From NCBI GenBank assembly GCA_003142935.1, contig PLOG01000141.1:1-32247 (forward strand): a stretch of 32,247 nucleotides of DNA. Reading direction: 5' to 3'. Shown in pieces: positions 17,638 through 25,796 of this stretch. The notes beneath the pieces are model-generated. The model was not told the origin of the DNA. It searched no databases and worked only from the letters and a program-made list of their open reading frames with translations. Position numbers and translations under genes: made by a program. This DNA comes from Acidobacteriaceae bacterium (GTDB taxonomy: Bacteria > Acidobacteriota > Terriglobia > Terriglobales > Acidobacteriaceae). Each line of letters begins with the position of its first letter. Position 1 is the first letter of the stretch.

Positions 17638-17889
17638 ATGATTCTCCGCGCCCTCAAGAACTCGCCCGAGAAGATGATCCCTGTGGCCATGACCTTTGTC
17701 GTTGTCGGCCTCACCATCCTCATGATCGGCATCGTCTGGCCCCGATTCTCGCCCTCGGTCCCGCACCTCGGCACCGACTGGAACGACTTCTTTCGCGGCT
17801 TCATGTTCGGCCTCGCCATTGCCCTTGAGGCGGTCGGCATCGTCCTCGCTACGGCCGCTGTTTCAGCCAAGAAACGCAAAGCGCTATAG
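17638..17889 (+). CDS. Small membrane protein, two predicted helices, paralogue B
   Basis: An 83-residue hypothetical protein with two hydrophobic helices (about 14-35 and 53-73) and a basic tail 'KKRKAL'. Its second helix 'FFRGFMFGLAIALE' parallels that of the upstream 74-residue protein. It lies 66 bases after that gene on the same strand, and its last 6 bases overlap the end of the convergent DCC-family gene. Likely the final member of the XRE-led cluster. Function unknown. Confidence 0.7.
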   Translation: MILRALKNSPEKMIPVAMTFVVVGLTILMIGIVWPRFSPSVPHLGTDWNDFFRGFMFGLAIALEAVGIVLATAAVSAKKRKAL

Positions 17890-18324
17890 AAACCGCGCCC
17901 GCTCTTCGGCCGTAGGCAATGGACAGCTTTCCAGCTGCCCCCAAATGCGATAACGCCAGCGCGCGACCAATCTGTAACCCAAATCGCGCAGCGGACGCGG
18001 AATCCATTTGAGCGCCACCCCAATCGACGGCCATGGCCGCGGCAGCTCGCGCAACAGAGCCACCACAGCATCTGAACGCAGTAACACACGCTCCGCCGCC
18101 CCACCCGCATCCAGCACCACCAGCAACGTGCCTGTTGCCGATCCCAGTCCACCCAACGAATGCCGTGCCAGCACTCCCGCCACCTTCGTCGAATCCAACT
18201 CAACAAACCGCAGCCGGTCCCACCGGTCTCGCCGCAATAGCCCCCGCACCGAGCCGTTGCAAAGTGCGCAGCGCCCGTCAAACATCACCAACAACCGCCC
18301 GCCGATATCGATCGCCTCTTCCAT
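17884..18324 (-). CDS. DCC-family protein (DUF393, thiol-disulfide oxidoreductase-like)
   Basis: A 146-residue protein starting at ATG 18324 with an AGAGGA ribosome site. The family motif D-G-x-C-x-x-C is present as 'FDGRCALCNGSV' (D16, C19, C22), near the start as usual. 'FVELDS' and the C-terminal 'RPLRDLGYRLVARWRYRIWG' are also typical of DUF393 proteins. These have a thioredoxin-like CxxC and are predicted to act in thiol redox chemistry, though few have tested functions. A longer frame reaching 18420 lacks a family-like N-terminus and is not used. The 3' end overlaps the opposite small membrane gene by 6 bases. Confidence 0.88.
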   Translation of the reverse strand: MEEAIDIGGRLLVMFDGRCALCNGSVRGLLRRDRWDRLRFVELDSTKVAGVLARHSLGGLGSATGTLLVVLDAGGAAERVLLRSDAVVALLRELPRPWPSIGVALKWIPRPLRDLGYRLVARWRYRIWGQLESCPLPTAEERARFL

Positions 18325-18504
18325 TCGTCCTCTTGCTCTTATGATGTCAGGCAGACAGCCATCGCTTCGCGCACGCCCGTAAACCCGGCAACTCGCCGGG
18401 TGGGTTAGCAGTGCATTCAACGCCGCCCACCTACTGTTTTGCCAACCGCCAACACGCGCGCAGCGCGGCTAACTCGCTGCATCTCCATCTATACTGAACC
18501 CACC

Positions 18505-19824
18505 ATGAGTTCTAAACCACCCGTCCCCACCCGCACCCGTTCCCAGGCCCTCCAGCTCAGCGCCGAGCGCTTCTTTCCTGGTGGCGTCAACTCTCCGGTG
18601 CGAGCCTTTCGCGCGGTTGGTGGCGCACCGCCATTCATCCAGTCCGCCGCGGGCGCATACCTCACCGACGCCGACGGCAACCGCTACATCGACTACTTCG
18701 GCTCCTGGGGCCCCATGATCCTCGGCCACGCCCTTCCGCCTGTCGTCGAAGCCATTCAGCGCGCCGCAGCCAACTCCGCCAGCTTCGGCGCCTCCACCGC
18801 CGCCGAGGTCGACCTCGCCGAACGCATTGTCGCCTGCTATCCAGCCATTGAGAAAATGCGATTCGTCAGCTCCGGCACCGAAGCCACCATGTCGGCCATT
18901 CGCCTGGCTCGCGCGGCCACTAGACGCAAGATCATCATCAAATTCGAAGGCTGCTATCACGGCCATGCCGACGGCCTGCTGGTTAAAGCCGGTTCCGGCC
19001 TCGCCACCTTCGGCATTCCCGGCTCGGCCGGCGTCCCTGAAGAGGTCGCGGGCCTTACGCACGCCCTGCCCTACAACGACATTGCCGCTATCGAAGCCGC
19101 ATTTGATGCTCATCCCGACGTCATCGCCGCCGTCATCATCGAGCCCATCGTCGGCAACGCCGGCTGCATCCCCCCGGCTCCCGGCTACCTCGCCGCCCTC
19201 CGTGCCCTCACCCGCCGCGAAGGCGCCCTGCTTATTGTCGATGAAGTCATGACTGGCTTCCGCGTCGCTCTCGGCGGCGCCTGCCAGCTATATGAAATCG
19301 ACCCCGACCTCATCACCCTCGGCAAAATCGTCGGCGGAGGCCTCCCCGTCGGCGTCTTCGGCGGCAAGCGAAAATACATGGACCAGCTCGCCCCTCTCGG
19401 CCCCGTCTACCAGGCTGGAACCCTCAGCGGCAATCCCCTGGCCATGGCCGCCGGCATCGCCACCATCTCCTACCTGCAAGCCCACGCCGAGGAAATCTAT
19501 CCCCAGCTCGAAGCCACCTCGAAAGCCGTTTTCGAAGGCGTAGCCGCGGAAGCCGTTGCCGCCGGCGTCCCTCTCACCACCAACCGCGTAGGCTCCATGG
19601 GTACCTGGTTCTTCACGCCCGATCCAGTCACCAACTACGAAGAAGCCGCGAAATCTGACACCGCCGCCTTCGGCCGCTTCCATCGCGCCATGCTGGATCA
19701 AGGCATCTGGCTCCCGCCCTCTCAGTTCGAAGCCGCCTTCCTAAGCACCGCCCATGGAAAAGAGGAAATCGCAGCCACCATCGCCGCCGCAAGCCAAGCC
19801 TTCAAATTTGTACAAGGCGAATAA
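18505..19824 (+). CDS. hemL: Glutamate-1-semialdehyde 2,1-aminomutase
   Basis: A PLP enzyme that converts glutamate-1-semialdehyde to 5-aminolevulinate, the first dedicated tetrapyrrole precursor in the C5 pathway. The 439-residue protein carries '[13 protein letters not shown]' (23-35), the PLP-phosphate segment '[15 protein letters not shown]' (122-136), 'DEVMTGFR' (246-253) and the Schiff-base lysine K274 in '[13 protein letters not shown]'. Length agrees with the family (about 430). ATG at 18505 is preferred over an in-frame start 22 codons upstream because the family N-terminus begins here. It stands alone; other hem genes are not in the window. Confidence 0.97.
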   Translation: MSSKPPVPTRTRSQALQLSAERFFPGGVNSPVRAFRAVGGAPPFIQSAAGAYLTDADGNRYIDYFGSWGPMILGHALPPVVEAIQRAAANSASFGASTAAEVDLAERIVACYPAIEKMRFVSSGTEATMSAIRLARAATRRKIIIKFEGCYHGHADGLLVKAGSGLATFGIPGSAGVPEEVAGLTHALPYNDIAAIEAAFDAHPDVIAAVIIEPIVGNAGCIPPAPGYLAALRALTRREGALLIVDEVMTGFRVALGGACQLYEIDPDLITLGKIVGGGLPVGVFGGKRKYMDQLAPLGPVYQAGTLSGNPLAMAAGIATISYLQAHAEEIYPQLEATSKAVFEGVAAEAVAAGVPLTTNRVGSMGTWFFTPDPVTNYEEAAKSDTAAFGRFHRAMLDQGIWLPPSQFEAAFLSTAHGKEEIAATIAAASQAFKFVQGE

Positions 19825-20193
19825 ACGCACCTTCCAATCGCATCAGCCCCGTGCCGCCTCCCCGCTGTCATCTTGAGCGGAGCGTAGCGAGGTCGACAGA
19901 TCCGCGGTTGTTCTTGAGAAAGCATTACTGGCAAGTAGCTGACGAGTTGCCGACTAACCGACCGGAAATGCAAGAACCGATCACTGCGAGTGGATTTGGC
20001 GCCCATTCAATCGCAGGACATAAACTTGCGGTTATTGCTGCATCAAGAGCAGAACTGACCAGCACTAAGGCAGCCTAAATGGGAAACTGAAGAATCAGCT
20101 TGCCTTTGGAAGGCGCGCGGAAGTGCACTCCATGTCTCATGCGAGCGCGGCAAGCGGCGTTCAAGGTTCAACAGAATCGAAGAGGAGAACCAA
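19825..20193. other. Gene-free interval between hemL and the collagen-like lipoprotein gene
   Basis: 369 bases with no convincing gene. It holds the intergenic repeat at 19865-19906, and the ribosome site of the next gene lies near its end (20182-20187). No clear terminator follows hemL. Confidence 0.6.
19865..19906. repeat. Dispersed intergenic repeat element (ERS-type)
   Basis: The stretch reading 'tgtcatcttgagcggagcg' and onward to 'gtcgacagatccgcgg' matches a short palindromic sequence I know as frequent between genes in Acidobacteria and some other phyla, often mistranslated as 'HPERSE...'. It is bounded by CTGTC (19865-19869) and GACAG (19895-19899) as an inverted pair. Only one copy is in this window, so repetitiveness is from prior knowledge. 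Confidence 0.5.
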
Positions 20194-20568
20194 TTGAAAA
20201 TATCACTGTGTACTGGTATCGGTTTAATCTCGGTCATGTTGCTATGCGGTTGCCAGACAACGCCACCGCAAGCAGCGCCCGCAGCACCGGCAGCACCGGC
20301 AGCGCAGGCACAGCCTGGACAGCCTGGGCCGCCCGGACAAAATGGCGCGCAAGGGCAGCCCGGAGAGCAGGGACAAACGGGGGATGCAGGCCAGCCTGGT
20401 GACCGGGGGCACACAGGCGACACCGGACGACCGGGCGACAAGGGTTATACCGGAGATACGGGACAGAAGGGCGACACCGGCGATCGCGGCAAGCCCGCTC
20501 CATGCCCCGATGGACAGCATCGCTATACCGATCCTGAAAACGGAAGGGTAAGATGCGTGCAGAACTAA
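20194..20568 (+). CDS. Collagen-like triple-helix repeat lipoprotein
   Basis: A 124-residue exported protein. A signal peptide ends in the lipobox 'LLCGC' (lipidated C20). An Ala/Pro linker (22-41) is followed by 20 uninterrupted collagen-type G-x-y triplets (42-101), rich in GDT, GQP and GDK. A short C-terminal cap has two cysteines (C104, C121) that could form a disulfide. The start is TTG at 20194, fixed by a strong GAGGAG site 7 bases upstream (20182-20187). No ATG gives a complete signal peptide. It is single, with no obvious operon partners. Collagen-like bacterial proteins form trimeric stalks at the cell surface; a role here is an inference. Confidence 0.8.
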   Translation: MKISLCTGIGLISVMLLCGCQTTPPQAAPAAPAAPAAQAQPGQPGPPGQNGAQGQPGEQGQTGDAGQPGDRGHTGDTGRPGDKGYTGDTGQKGDTGDRGKPAPCPDGQHRYTDPENGRVRCVQN

Positions 20569-20600
20569 GCAGTAAAACAGCAAGGTAATCACGTGGGGGG

Positions 20601-20631
20601 GGGGCGCAGAACAGTGCAGTTCTGCGCTCCC
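20601..20631 (+). terminator. Strong hairpin, possible terminator after the collagen-like gene
   Basis: GCGCAGAAC (20604-20612) pairs perfectly with GTTCTGCGC (20619-20627) around a 6-base loop, and adjacent GGG/CCC can extend the stem. There is no T-run, so it may be a processing signal or a bidirectional terminator. It directly abuts a run of ten G (20595-20604). Confidence 0.5.
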
Positions 20632-20735
20632 GAGGGAAGAAACGGCAGATAACCGTCAAACAGGAAGTAACCCCATTTTCTGCCTTGCCGGGCGCCTCAA
20701 TCTTCCGCGCCTTTTACGGAAGGGTGGAATAGCAG

Positions 20736-21476
20736 CTAAACACCCCACGCATCCACCCGCACAAACCGATGCGTCTCCTTATACAGCGCAACAAGCAACC
20801 CCGAAGCCTTCACTGAAGCCTCTCGATCAGCTTCTTGCTCCAGATGTCCCCCATCATGCAGCACAATATTCGCCGCCCGCCCGCGCCGTCCCAGCCGGTC
20901 AATCTTCGCCGCCAACTGCTGCACAATCCGATCGGCCGATGTCTCGCTCCAATCCGAAGTCATCGCATTCCAGGTCACCACCCTCAACCCCAGCGACCGT
21001 GCAATCCGAAACACAGCAGGCCGCCGCGCCCCGAATGGCGGTCGAAAATAGCGGATCCGTTCCCCCGCGATCTGCTCCAGCGCATGACTGGTCCGCGCCA
21101 GTTCCTCGCGCACCCTCGCCGCCCTGGAGAGCGCCAGGTTCGGATGGCTCCACGAGTGATTCCCGATCAGGTGACCCTCCGCCGCAATCCGCCGCACCAA
21201 CTCCGGCTCCGCCTGCGCGCGGCTCCCCAGCAGGAAGAACGTCGCTTTCACTCCGTGTTCTCCCAGAACGTCGAGCAGCCGCGGCGTCCACTTCGGATTG
21301 GGTCCGTCGTCGAAGGTCAATGCCAGTTCTCCTGCCCGCTCCGGCGCAATCAGTACCGACCCAAAAATCCCCGACCCCGGCCACATCGCCGCATACGCAT
21401 AGCCGCCCGCCGCCAGCCCCAAAGCCCCGGCCGCGCCCAGCCCCGCATAAATCTCTGTTCCTAATGCCGAAAGCAT
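20736..21476 (-). CDS. NodB-domain polysaccharide deacetylase, membrane-anchored
   Basis: A 246-residue carbohydrate esterase family 4 enzyme that removes N-acetyl or O-acetyl groups from envelope polysaccharides. A hydrophobic Ala/Gly-rich N-terminus (about 9-31) is an anchor or signal. The NodB motifs are complete: 'TFDDGP' (54-59, catalytic D56 and metal D57), 'HSWSH' (H107 and H111), 'RPPFG' (145-149) and 'VLHDGG' with H207. All metal-binding residues are retained, so it should be active. It is divergent from panB with a 125-base gap and convergent with the collagen-like gene. The exact polymer is unknown; peptidoglycan or poly-N-acetylglucosamine are the usual substrates. Confidence 0.92.
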   Translation of the reverse strand: MLSALGTEIYAGLGAAGALGLAAGGYAYAAMWPGSGIFGSVLIAPERAGELALTFDDGPNPKWTPRLLDVLGEHGVKATFFLLGSRAQAEPELVRRIAAEGHLIGNHSWSHPNLALSRAARVREELARTSHALEQIAGERIRYFRPPFGARRPAVFRIARSLGLRVVTWNAMTSDWSETSADRIVQQLAAKIDRLGRRGRAANIVLHDGGHLEQEADREASVKASGLLVALYKETHRFVRVDAWGV

Positions 21477-21601
21477 CCTGCCTATCAGTGTGCGGCTCGG
21501 GCCCCCGGACCAGCAAGCCTTGCCCTCACCCCCGCCCCCAGGCGTACACTAGCCTTGTTCGGGTCGCATCCTGAGTCCCCGGAGCGGCACTGGAGACAAC
21601 T

Positions 21602-22558
21602 ATGAGCATCACCAGCTTCCCCGGCGGAGAGAGTCTCTCCCGCCTCGCCTCTCCCCAGACAAAAGTCACCATGCCTGCCCTCAGTGAAATGAAGCGCCAG
21701 GGCAAGCCCATCTCCGCGCTCACCGCCTACGACTACTCCAGTGCCCGCCTTGTGGACGAAGCCGGCATCGACCTGCTTCTGGTCGGCGACTCGCTCGCCA
21801 TGGTCGTTCTCGGCCATGAAAACACCCTGTCCGTCACCATGGAGGAGATGCTCCACCACACCCGCGCCGTTCGCCGCGCCGTCCGCCGCGCCCTCGTTGT
21901 CGCCGACATGCCCTTCGGCAGTTATCACGCCTCCATCGCTGAAGGCCTGAACAACGCCATCCGTTTCGTCAAAGAAGCCGGGGCCGAAGCAGTCAAGATC
22001 GAAGGGCCGCGCATCGAACTGGCCCGCGCCCTCGTTGACGCCGAGATTCCCGTTGTCGGCCACCTCGGCCTCACCCCGCAGAGCCTCCACCGCATGGGCG
22101 GCTACCGCGTCCAGGCTCGCACCGCAGTTGCGGCACAGCAGCTCAAGACAGACGCTCTGGCGCTGGCCCATGCCGGCGCCGGCGCAATCGTGCTCGAAGG
22201 CGTGCCACGCGAAGTGGCTGAAGAGATCACGGCCGAGCTGCCCATCCCCACCATCGGCATTGGCGCCGGCCCCGGCTGCGATGGCCAGATCCTCGTCTTC
22301 CACGACATGGTCAACCTAACCTTCGCACCTCCGGCAAAATTCGTTCGCCGTTACTGCGACGCTGGCGCGCTGATCCGCTCAGCAATCGAGAACTACCGCG
22401 AGGATGTTGAGCGTCGCGCCTTTCCGTCGGATGAAGAGAGCTACCATCTCCCGGAAGCCGCGCGGCGCGCACTCGGGTCTCAACTCGCTCCTGAAGCCGA
22501 ACTCAACGCTGGGGATGCCGTCGTGAATCAAGATGCATTGAAGGGTTGGGCGAGGTAG
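21602..22558 (+). CDS. panB: 3-methyl-2-oxobutanoate hydroxymethyltransferase
   Basis: Adds a hydroxymethyl group from 5,10-methylene-tetrahydrofolate to ketoisovalerate to give ketopantoate, the first step of pantothenate synthesis. The 318-residue protein has the TIM-barrel motifs 'TAYDYSSARL', 'VGDSLAMVVLGHENT' (metal ligand D63), 'ADMPFGSY' (D102), 'VKIEG' (E134) and the catalytic glutamate E199 in 'LEGVPREVA'. The C-terminal 40 residues are a tail beyond the usual 265-280. It is followed 10 bases later by panC, forming the standard panBC operon. Confidence 0.97.
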   Translation: MSITSFPGGESLSRLASPQTKVTMPALSEMKRQGKPISALTAYDYSSARLVDEAGIDLLLVGDSLAMVVLGHENTLSVTMEEMLHHTRAVRRAVRRALVVADMPFGSYHASIAEGLNNAIRFVKEAGAEAVKIEGPRIELARALVDAEIPVVGHLGLTPQSLHRMGGYRVQARTAVAAQQLKTDALALAHAGAGAIVLEGVPREVAEEITAELPIPTIGIGAGPGCDGQILVFHDMVNLTFAPPAKFVRRYCDAGALIRSAIENYREDVERRAFPSDEESYHLPEAARRALGSQLAPEAELNAGDAVVNQDALKGWAR

Positions 22559-22568
22559 CTAAAATTCA

Positions 22569-23414
22569 ATGGAAATTTTTCGCACAGTAGCCGAACTTCG
22601 CAAGTGGTCACGCGCCGTCAGAAGTCAGACCGGAAACACAGTCGGCCTTGTGCCCACAATGGGCGCGCTCCACGCGGGCCACGCTTCACTCATCCGCGCC
22701 GCCCGTGCTTCCTGCAGTCGTGTCGCCGTGAGCATCTTCGTCAACCCCACCCAATTCGGGCCCAACGAGGACTTCTCCCGCTATCCGCGCACCTTCGACG
22801 CCGACTGCGCCCTCGCCGAAGCCGAGGGCGCGGATGTAATCTTCGCCCCCACGGTAGAAGAACTCTACCCCGAGGGCGCAGCCACTTTTGTAGATGTTGA
22901 AGGCCTCGGCAACCGCCTCGACGGCGCATCGCGCCCAGGCCACTTTCGCGGCGTCGCTACCGTTGTCGCCAAGCTGCTTATCGCCGCCGAACCCGATCGC
23001 GCCTACTTCGGCCAGAAGGACGCCGCCCAGGTCGCTGTCGTTCGCCGCATGGCCGCCGATCTCTGCGTTGCCACTCAGATCGTCGTCTGCCCCATCGTTC
23101 GAGAATCGGACGGACTCGCTCTCAGCTCCCGCAATCTCTATCTAAATCCTGTGGAGCGGTCCCAGGCTCTCGCCCTCAGCCGCTCAATCCTCGAGGTAAA
23201 GGCTCTCATTGCCAGCGGCGAACGCCGCGCCGTCACCCTAATCCAGGCAGCCCGCCAAACGCTCGCCGCCGAACCCCAAATCCGCGTCGACCACATCGCC
23301 CTGGTCGACTGGTCCACACTCGAGCCGCTTGAAGTCGCCGCTCCCGGAACCCTCTTCGCCGTCGCCGCATGGGTTGGCTCTACCCGCCTCATCGACAACA
23401 CCATCCTCGAATAA
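22569..23414 (+). CDS. panC: Pantothenate synthetase (pantoate-beta-alanine ligase)
   Basis: Joins pantoate and beta-alanine with ATP. The 281-residue protein has the nucleotidyl-transferase HIGH motif in 'PTMGALHAGH' (29-38), 'FVNPTQFGPNEDFSRYPRT' (57-75), 'YFGQKDAAQ' and 'GLALSSRN', the KMSKS-equivalent loop. Length matches the E. coli enzyme (283). It is directly downstream of panB. Its 3' end is 39 bases from the convergent glycosyltransferase stop, with no hairpin visible between. Confidence 0.97.
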   Translation: MEIFRTVAELRKWSRAVRSQTGNTVGLVPTMGALHAGHASLIRAARASCSRVAVSIFVNPTQFGPNEDFSRYPRTFDADCALAEAEGADVIFAPTVEELYPEGAATFVDVEGLGNRLDGASRPGHFRGVATVVAKLLIAAEPDRAYFGQKDAAQVAVVRRMAADLCVATQIVVCPIVRESDGLALSSRNLYLNPVERSQALALSRSILEVKALIASGERRAVTLIQAARQTLAAEPQIRVDHIALVDWSTLEPLEVAAPGTLFAVAAWVGSTRLIDNTILE

Positions 23415-23453
23415 AGCCCGGCAATTGGAGCCGTCGCGAAGCCATATCTATTT

Positions 23454-24740
23454 TCAACTCGGCTTCAGGGTTTTCGCGTACAACTTCTCCAGCGCATTGC
23501 AAGCCGTCTTGACACCGTCCTCATTTTCCAGCCGTTTAGCCACGCTTGTCGCCTGCTCCGAGTATTTCGGCTTTGCAAACATCGCCCTCAGTTTCCGCAT
23601 CACCTTTGCGGGCTTGTAGTTCTCCTTTTTGATCGACATTGCGACTCCCAGCCGCCGCATCCGCCTGGCGTTGTCCGGCTGGTCATGCGAGTAGGGCATA
23701 ATCAGCATCGGTTTACCCGCGCGCAGGCATTGTGCTGTTGTCCCCACTCCCCCCTGGTGCACCACCAGTGCCGCCCGTGGAAACAGCACCGAATAGGGCG
23801 CGTACTCCGCCACGCATATCGAATCCGGCAGCGCAGCCTGCGGACGGTTCCGCGGGTCTGTCCCAATCAGCAGCACCGCCCGCGAGCCCAATTGCATCGC
23901 TACCCGCGCCGATTGCTCGTAGAAATCTCCCGCCGCGAGCACCGCAGCCGATCCCAACGTAAACACCAATGGCGCAGGGCCGTCGGCCAGGAACCTTTCC
24001 AACTGCGGCGGCAAGGCCGCATTCCCCGCATCCGCATCGTAAAAGCAGAAGCCAGTAATCAGCGTGTGTTCGGGCCAGTCTTTCTGTTCGACGCCCAGGA
24101 CTCGGGAAAACAGCGCCAATACAAGGTACGGCGAGTGCTTGGCGTCAAACAGAGGATTCGATCCCTTCGGCAGCCCCAACTCTCGCCGCAGATCGTAGAT
24201 GGGCTGCGGCCATTTTCGGCTCACAAATCGCGCCAGCCGCCTGATCACCCGTCCAAAGCCGGGCACAGCCTTGTCCGCCCGTGCCAGGCGCGGGTACGGA
24301 GGCAGCACCGGCGGATCGAACGCCGAAAAGAATGAAAGGGGAGCCAGCACGTAACTGGCCCACGGAATCCCCGTTACCTCCGCCACCACCGGTCCGGCGT
24401 AGTTCAGCTCGCCCAGCAACAGCAGATCGGCGCGCGCGGGCTTGGTCGCAGCATCAAGAAGATCGTCGTACGTCTGCCGCAGCGCCGGAAACAGAAACTC
24501 CCGCAGACCTGTCTCCGTGCCATTGTTAATGTCGTAGATCATCTCTACCAACAGGTTATTGTTGGGGTCGATGTCCGGTCGAATGGAGTGGAACTCGAGG
24601 CCGAGCGGCCTGATCCTCGGCTCGTACACCGCAGGCAGCGCCATGATCGGCACATGCCCGCGGCGTTTTAGCTCCAGCGCAATCGCAATCAGCGGATTGA
24701 TGTCGCCAAGAGTTCCGATGTTTGAAAGAACAATGCGCAA
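23454..24740 (-). CDS. UGT/MGT-like glycosyltransferase (GT1 family)
   Basis: A 428-residue GT-B enzyme that moves sugar from a nucleotide donor to a lipid or small-molecule acceptor. 'NIGTLGDINPLIAIALELKR' (7-26) is the N-terminal G-D-x-x-P acceptor-side motif, and 'HQGGVGTT' (328-335) with 'MPYSHDQPDNARR' (348-360) is the donor-binding UGT signature. The start is TTG at 24740, with TGAGGAC about 10 bases upstream; no ATG gives the conserved N-terminus. Similar enzymes glycosylate sterols, rhamnolipid precursors or macrolides, so the acceptor is left open. It stands alone and converges on panC. Confidence 0.88.
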   Translation of the reverse strand: MRIVLSNIGTLGDINPLIAIALELKRRGHVPIMALPAVYEPRIRPLGLEFHSIRPDIDPNNNLLVEMIYDINNGTETGLREFLFPALRQTYDDLLDAATKPARADLLLLGELNYAGPVVAEVTGIPWASYVLAPLSFFSAFDPPVLPPYPRLARADKAVPGFGRVIRRLARFVSRKWPQPIYDLRRELGLPKGSNPLFDAKHSPYLVLALFSRVLGVEQKDWPEHTLITGFCFYDADAGNAALPPQLERFLADGPAPLVFTLGSAAVLAAGDFYEQSARVAMQLGSRAVLLIGTDPRNRPQAALPDSICVAEYAPYSVLFPRAALVVHQGGVGTTAQCLRAGKPMLIMPYSHDQPDNARRMRRLGVAMSIKKENYKPAKVMRKLRAMFAKPKYSEQATSVAKRLENEDGVKTACNALEKLYAKTLKPS

Positions 24741-24914
24741 GTTAAAGTCCTCAGAATCCGTGAAAGGCCGCAGCGATTAGGGTAATGCACACGCCTCGTT
24801 TTCGCCGCACGCTCCTGTCGGAAGTTCCAAAGGAGGGGTTAACTGCGGAGAACCGGGGACTACAACAATTTGTTGAATTCATCGCAACCCGCTCGTGCGA
24901 TCCTTGAAGTCGAC

Positions 24915-25022
24915 ATGAAGATTGCTGTGATCGTTGTCGTGGTTGTTCTTGTAGCTGCCTCCGTTTTCGCCGATTACAAATGGCGCCAGTGGATGGCCGC
25001 GCGCCGCCGCGATCGCCAATAG
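24915..25022 (+). CDS. Putative 35-residue single-helix membrane peptide
   Basis: ATG at 24915 opens a 35-codon frame: a highly hydrophobic N-terminal helix (Val/Leu-rich, residues 3-19, ending in 'ASVFAD') followed by a basic tail with 'RRRDRQ'. The upstream ribosome site is weak (TTGAAG). The pattern of one helix plus positive cytoplasmic tail is typical of real small membrane proteins, but no homologue is known to me. It lies 57 bases before the thioredoxin-like gene on the same strand. The bases 24741-24914 hold nothing else recognisable. Confidence 0.45.
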   Translation: MKIAVIVVVVVLVAASVFADYKWRQWMAARRRDRQ

Positions 25023-25079
25023 TCGCAACTCTTCCGCATCTCTGCCGTTACAATGAAGATAGGGAGCCGTCTAATCGCT

Positions 25080-25754
25080 ATGTCTCAACATTTTGCCCTT
25101 GCCCCTTCCATCAGGAATCGCCGCAACCGCATTGGCCTCTTTCTCGGGCTTGCCATGGTAACTCTGCTTGCGGCCACCGCCCATGCACAGTTCGGCGCAC
25201 CGCCAACAACCCCGGTTCACGACCCCTCGGCCCTTCGTCCGCCTGCCGGCGCCCGGGTGGCCATCATCGAATTCGCGGATATGGAATGCCCCGATTGCGC
25301 GCAGGCCAACCCGTTGCTGAAGGAAGCTTCGGAAAAGTACCACATCCCATGGGTACGCCACGACTTTCCGCTCCCGTTCCATGCCTGGAGCTTCGACGCG
25401 GCCGTAAACGCCCGCTGGTTCGACATTAAGAGCAAGAAGATTGGCGACGACTATCGCGACTATATCTTTGCAAATCAGATATCTATCAATACCCGCGGCG
25501 ATCTGACCCAATACACTGAAACGTTCGCAAAGAGCCGTGGATTGGCATTGCCCTTTGCCACCGATCCCCAGGGCAAGCTGGCAGCAGAAGTAAAGGCCGA
25601 CTACGCGCTGGGCCAGCGCATCGGCATTGAACACACGCCCACCATTTGGGTGGTCACCGCTAACAGCAAGGGAGCGCCCTTCGTGGAGGTTGTCGACCGC
25701 AGCAGACTCTTCCAGTTGATCGACCAGGCTATTGCCGACACTCGCGGAAAATAG
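25080..25754 (+). CDS. Exported DsbA/thioredoxin-fold protein with CPDC motif
   Basis: A 224-residue protein with a signal peptide (basic 'RNRRNR', hydrophobic core, cleavage after 'ATAHA' near residue 36). The thioredoxin-like domain opens with 'VAIIEFADMECPDC' (active-site C70-P-D-C73) and ends with the cis-proline loop 'EHTPTIWVV'. This is the DsbA-like (thioredoxin_4) arrangement, with a helical insertion between. It should act on thiols in the periplasm, as oxidase or isomerase. An in-frame ATG at 25053 would add 9 residues. The CPDC dipeptide differs from the CPHC of DsbA, implying a different redox potential. A partner such as DsbB or VKOR is not encoded nearby. Confidence 0.88.
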   Translation: MSQHFALAPSIRNRRNRIGLFLGLAMVTLLAATAHAQFGAPPTTPVHDPSALRPPAGARVAIIEFADMECPDCAQANPLLKEASEKYHIPWVRHDFPLPFHAWSFDAAVNARWFDIKSKKIGDDYRDYIFANQISINTRGDLTQYTETFAKSRGLALPFATDPQGKLAAEVKADYALGQRIGIEHTPTIWVVTANSKGAPFVEVVDRSRLFQLIDQAIADTRGK

Positions 25755-25796
25755 ACCGCCGAAAATAATAAGATGTCAGAATAAGGATCTTCCCCG

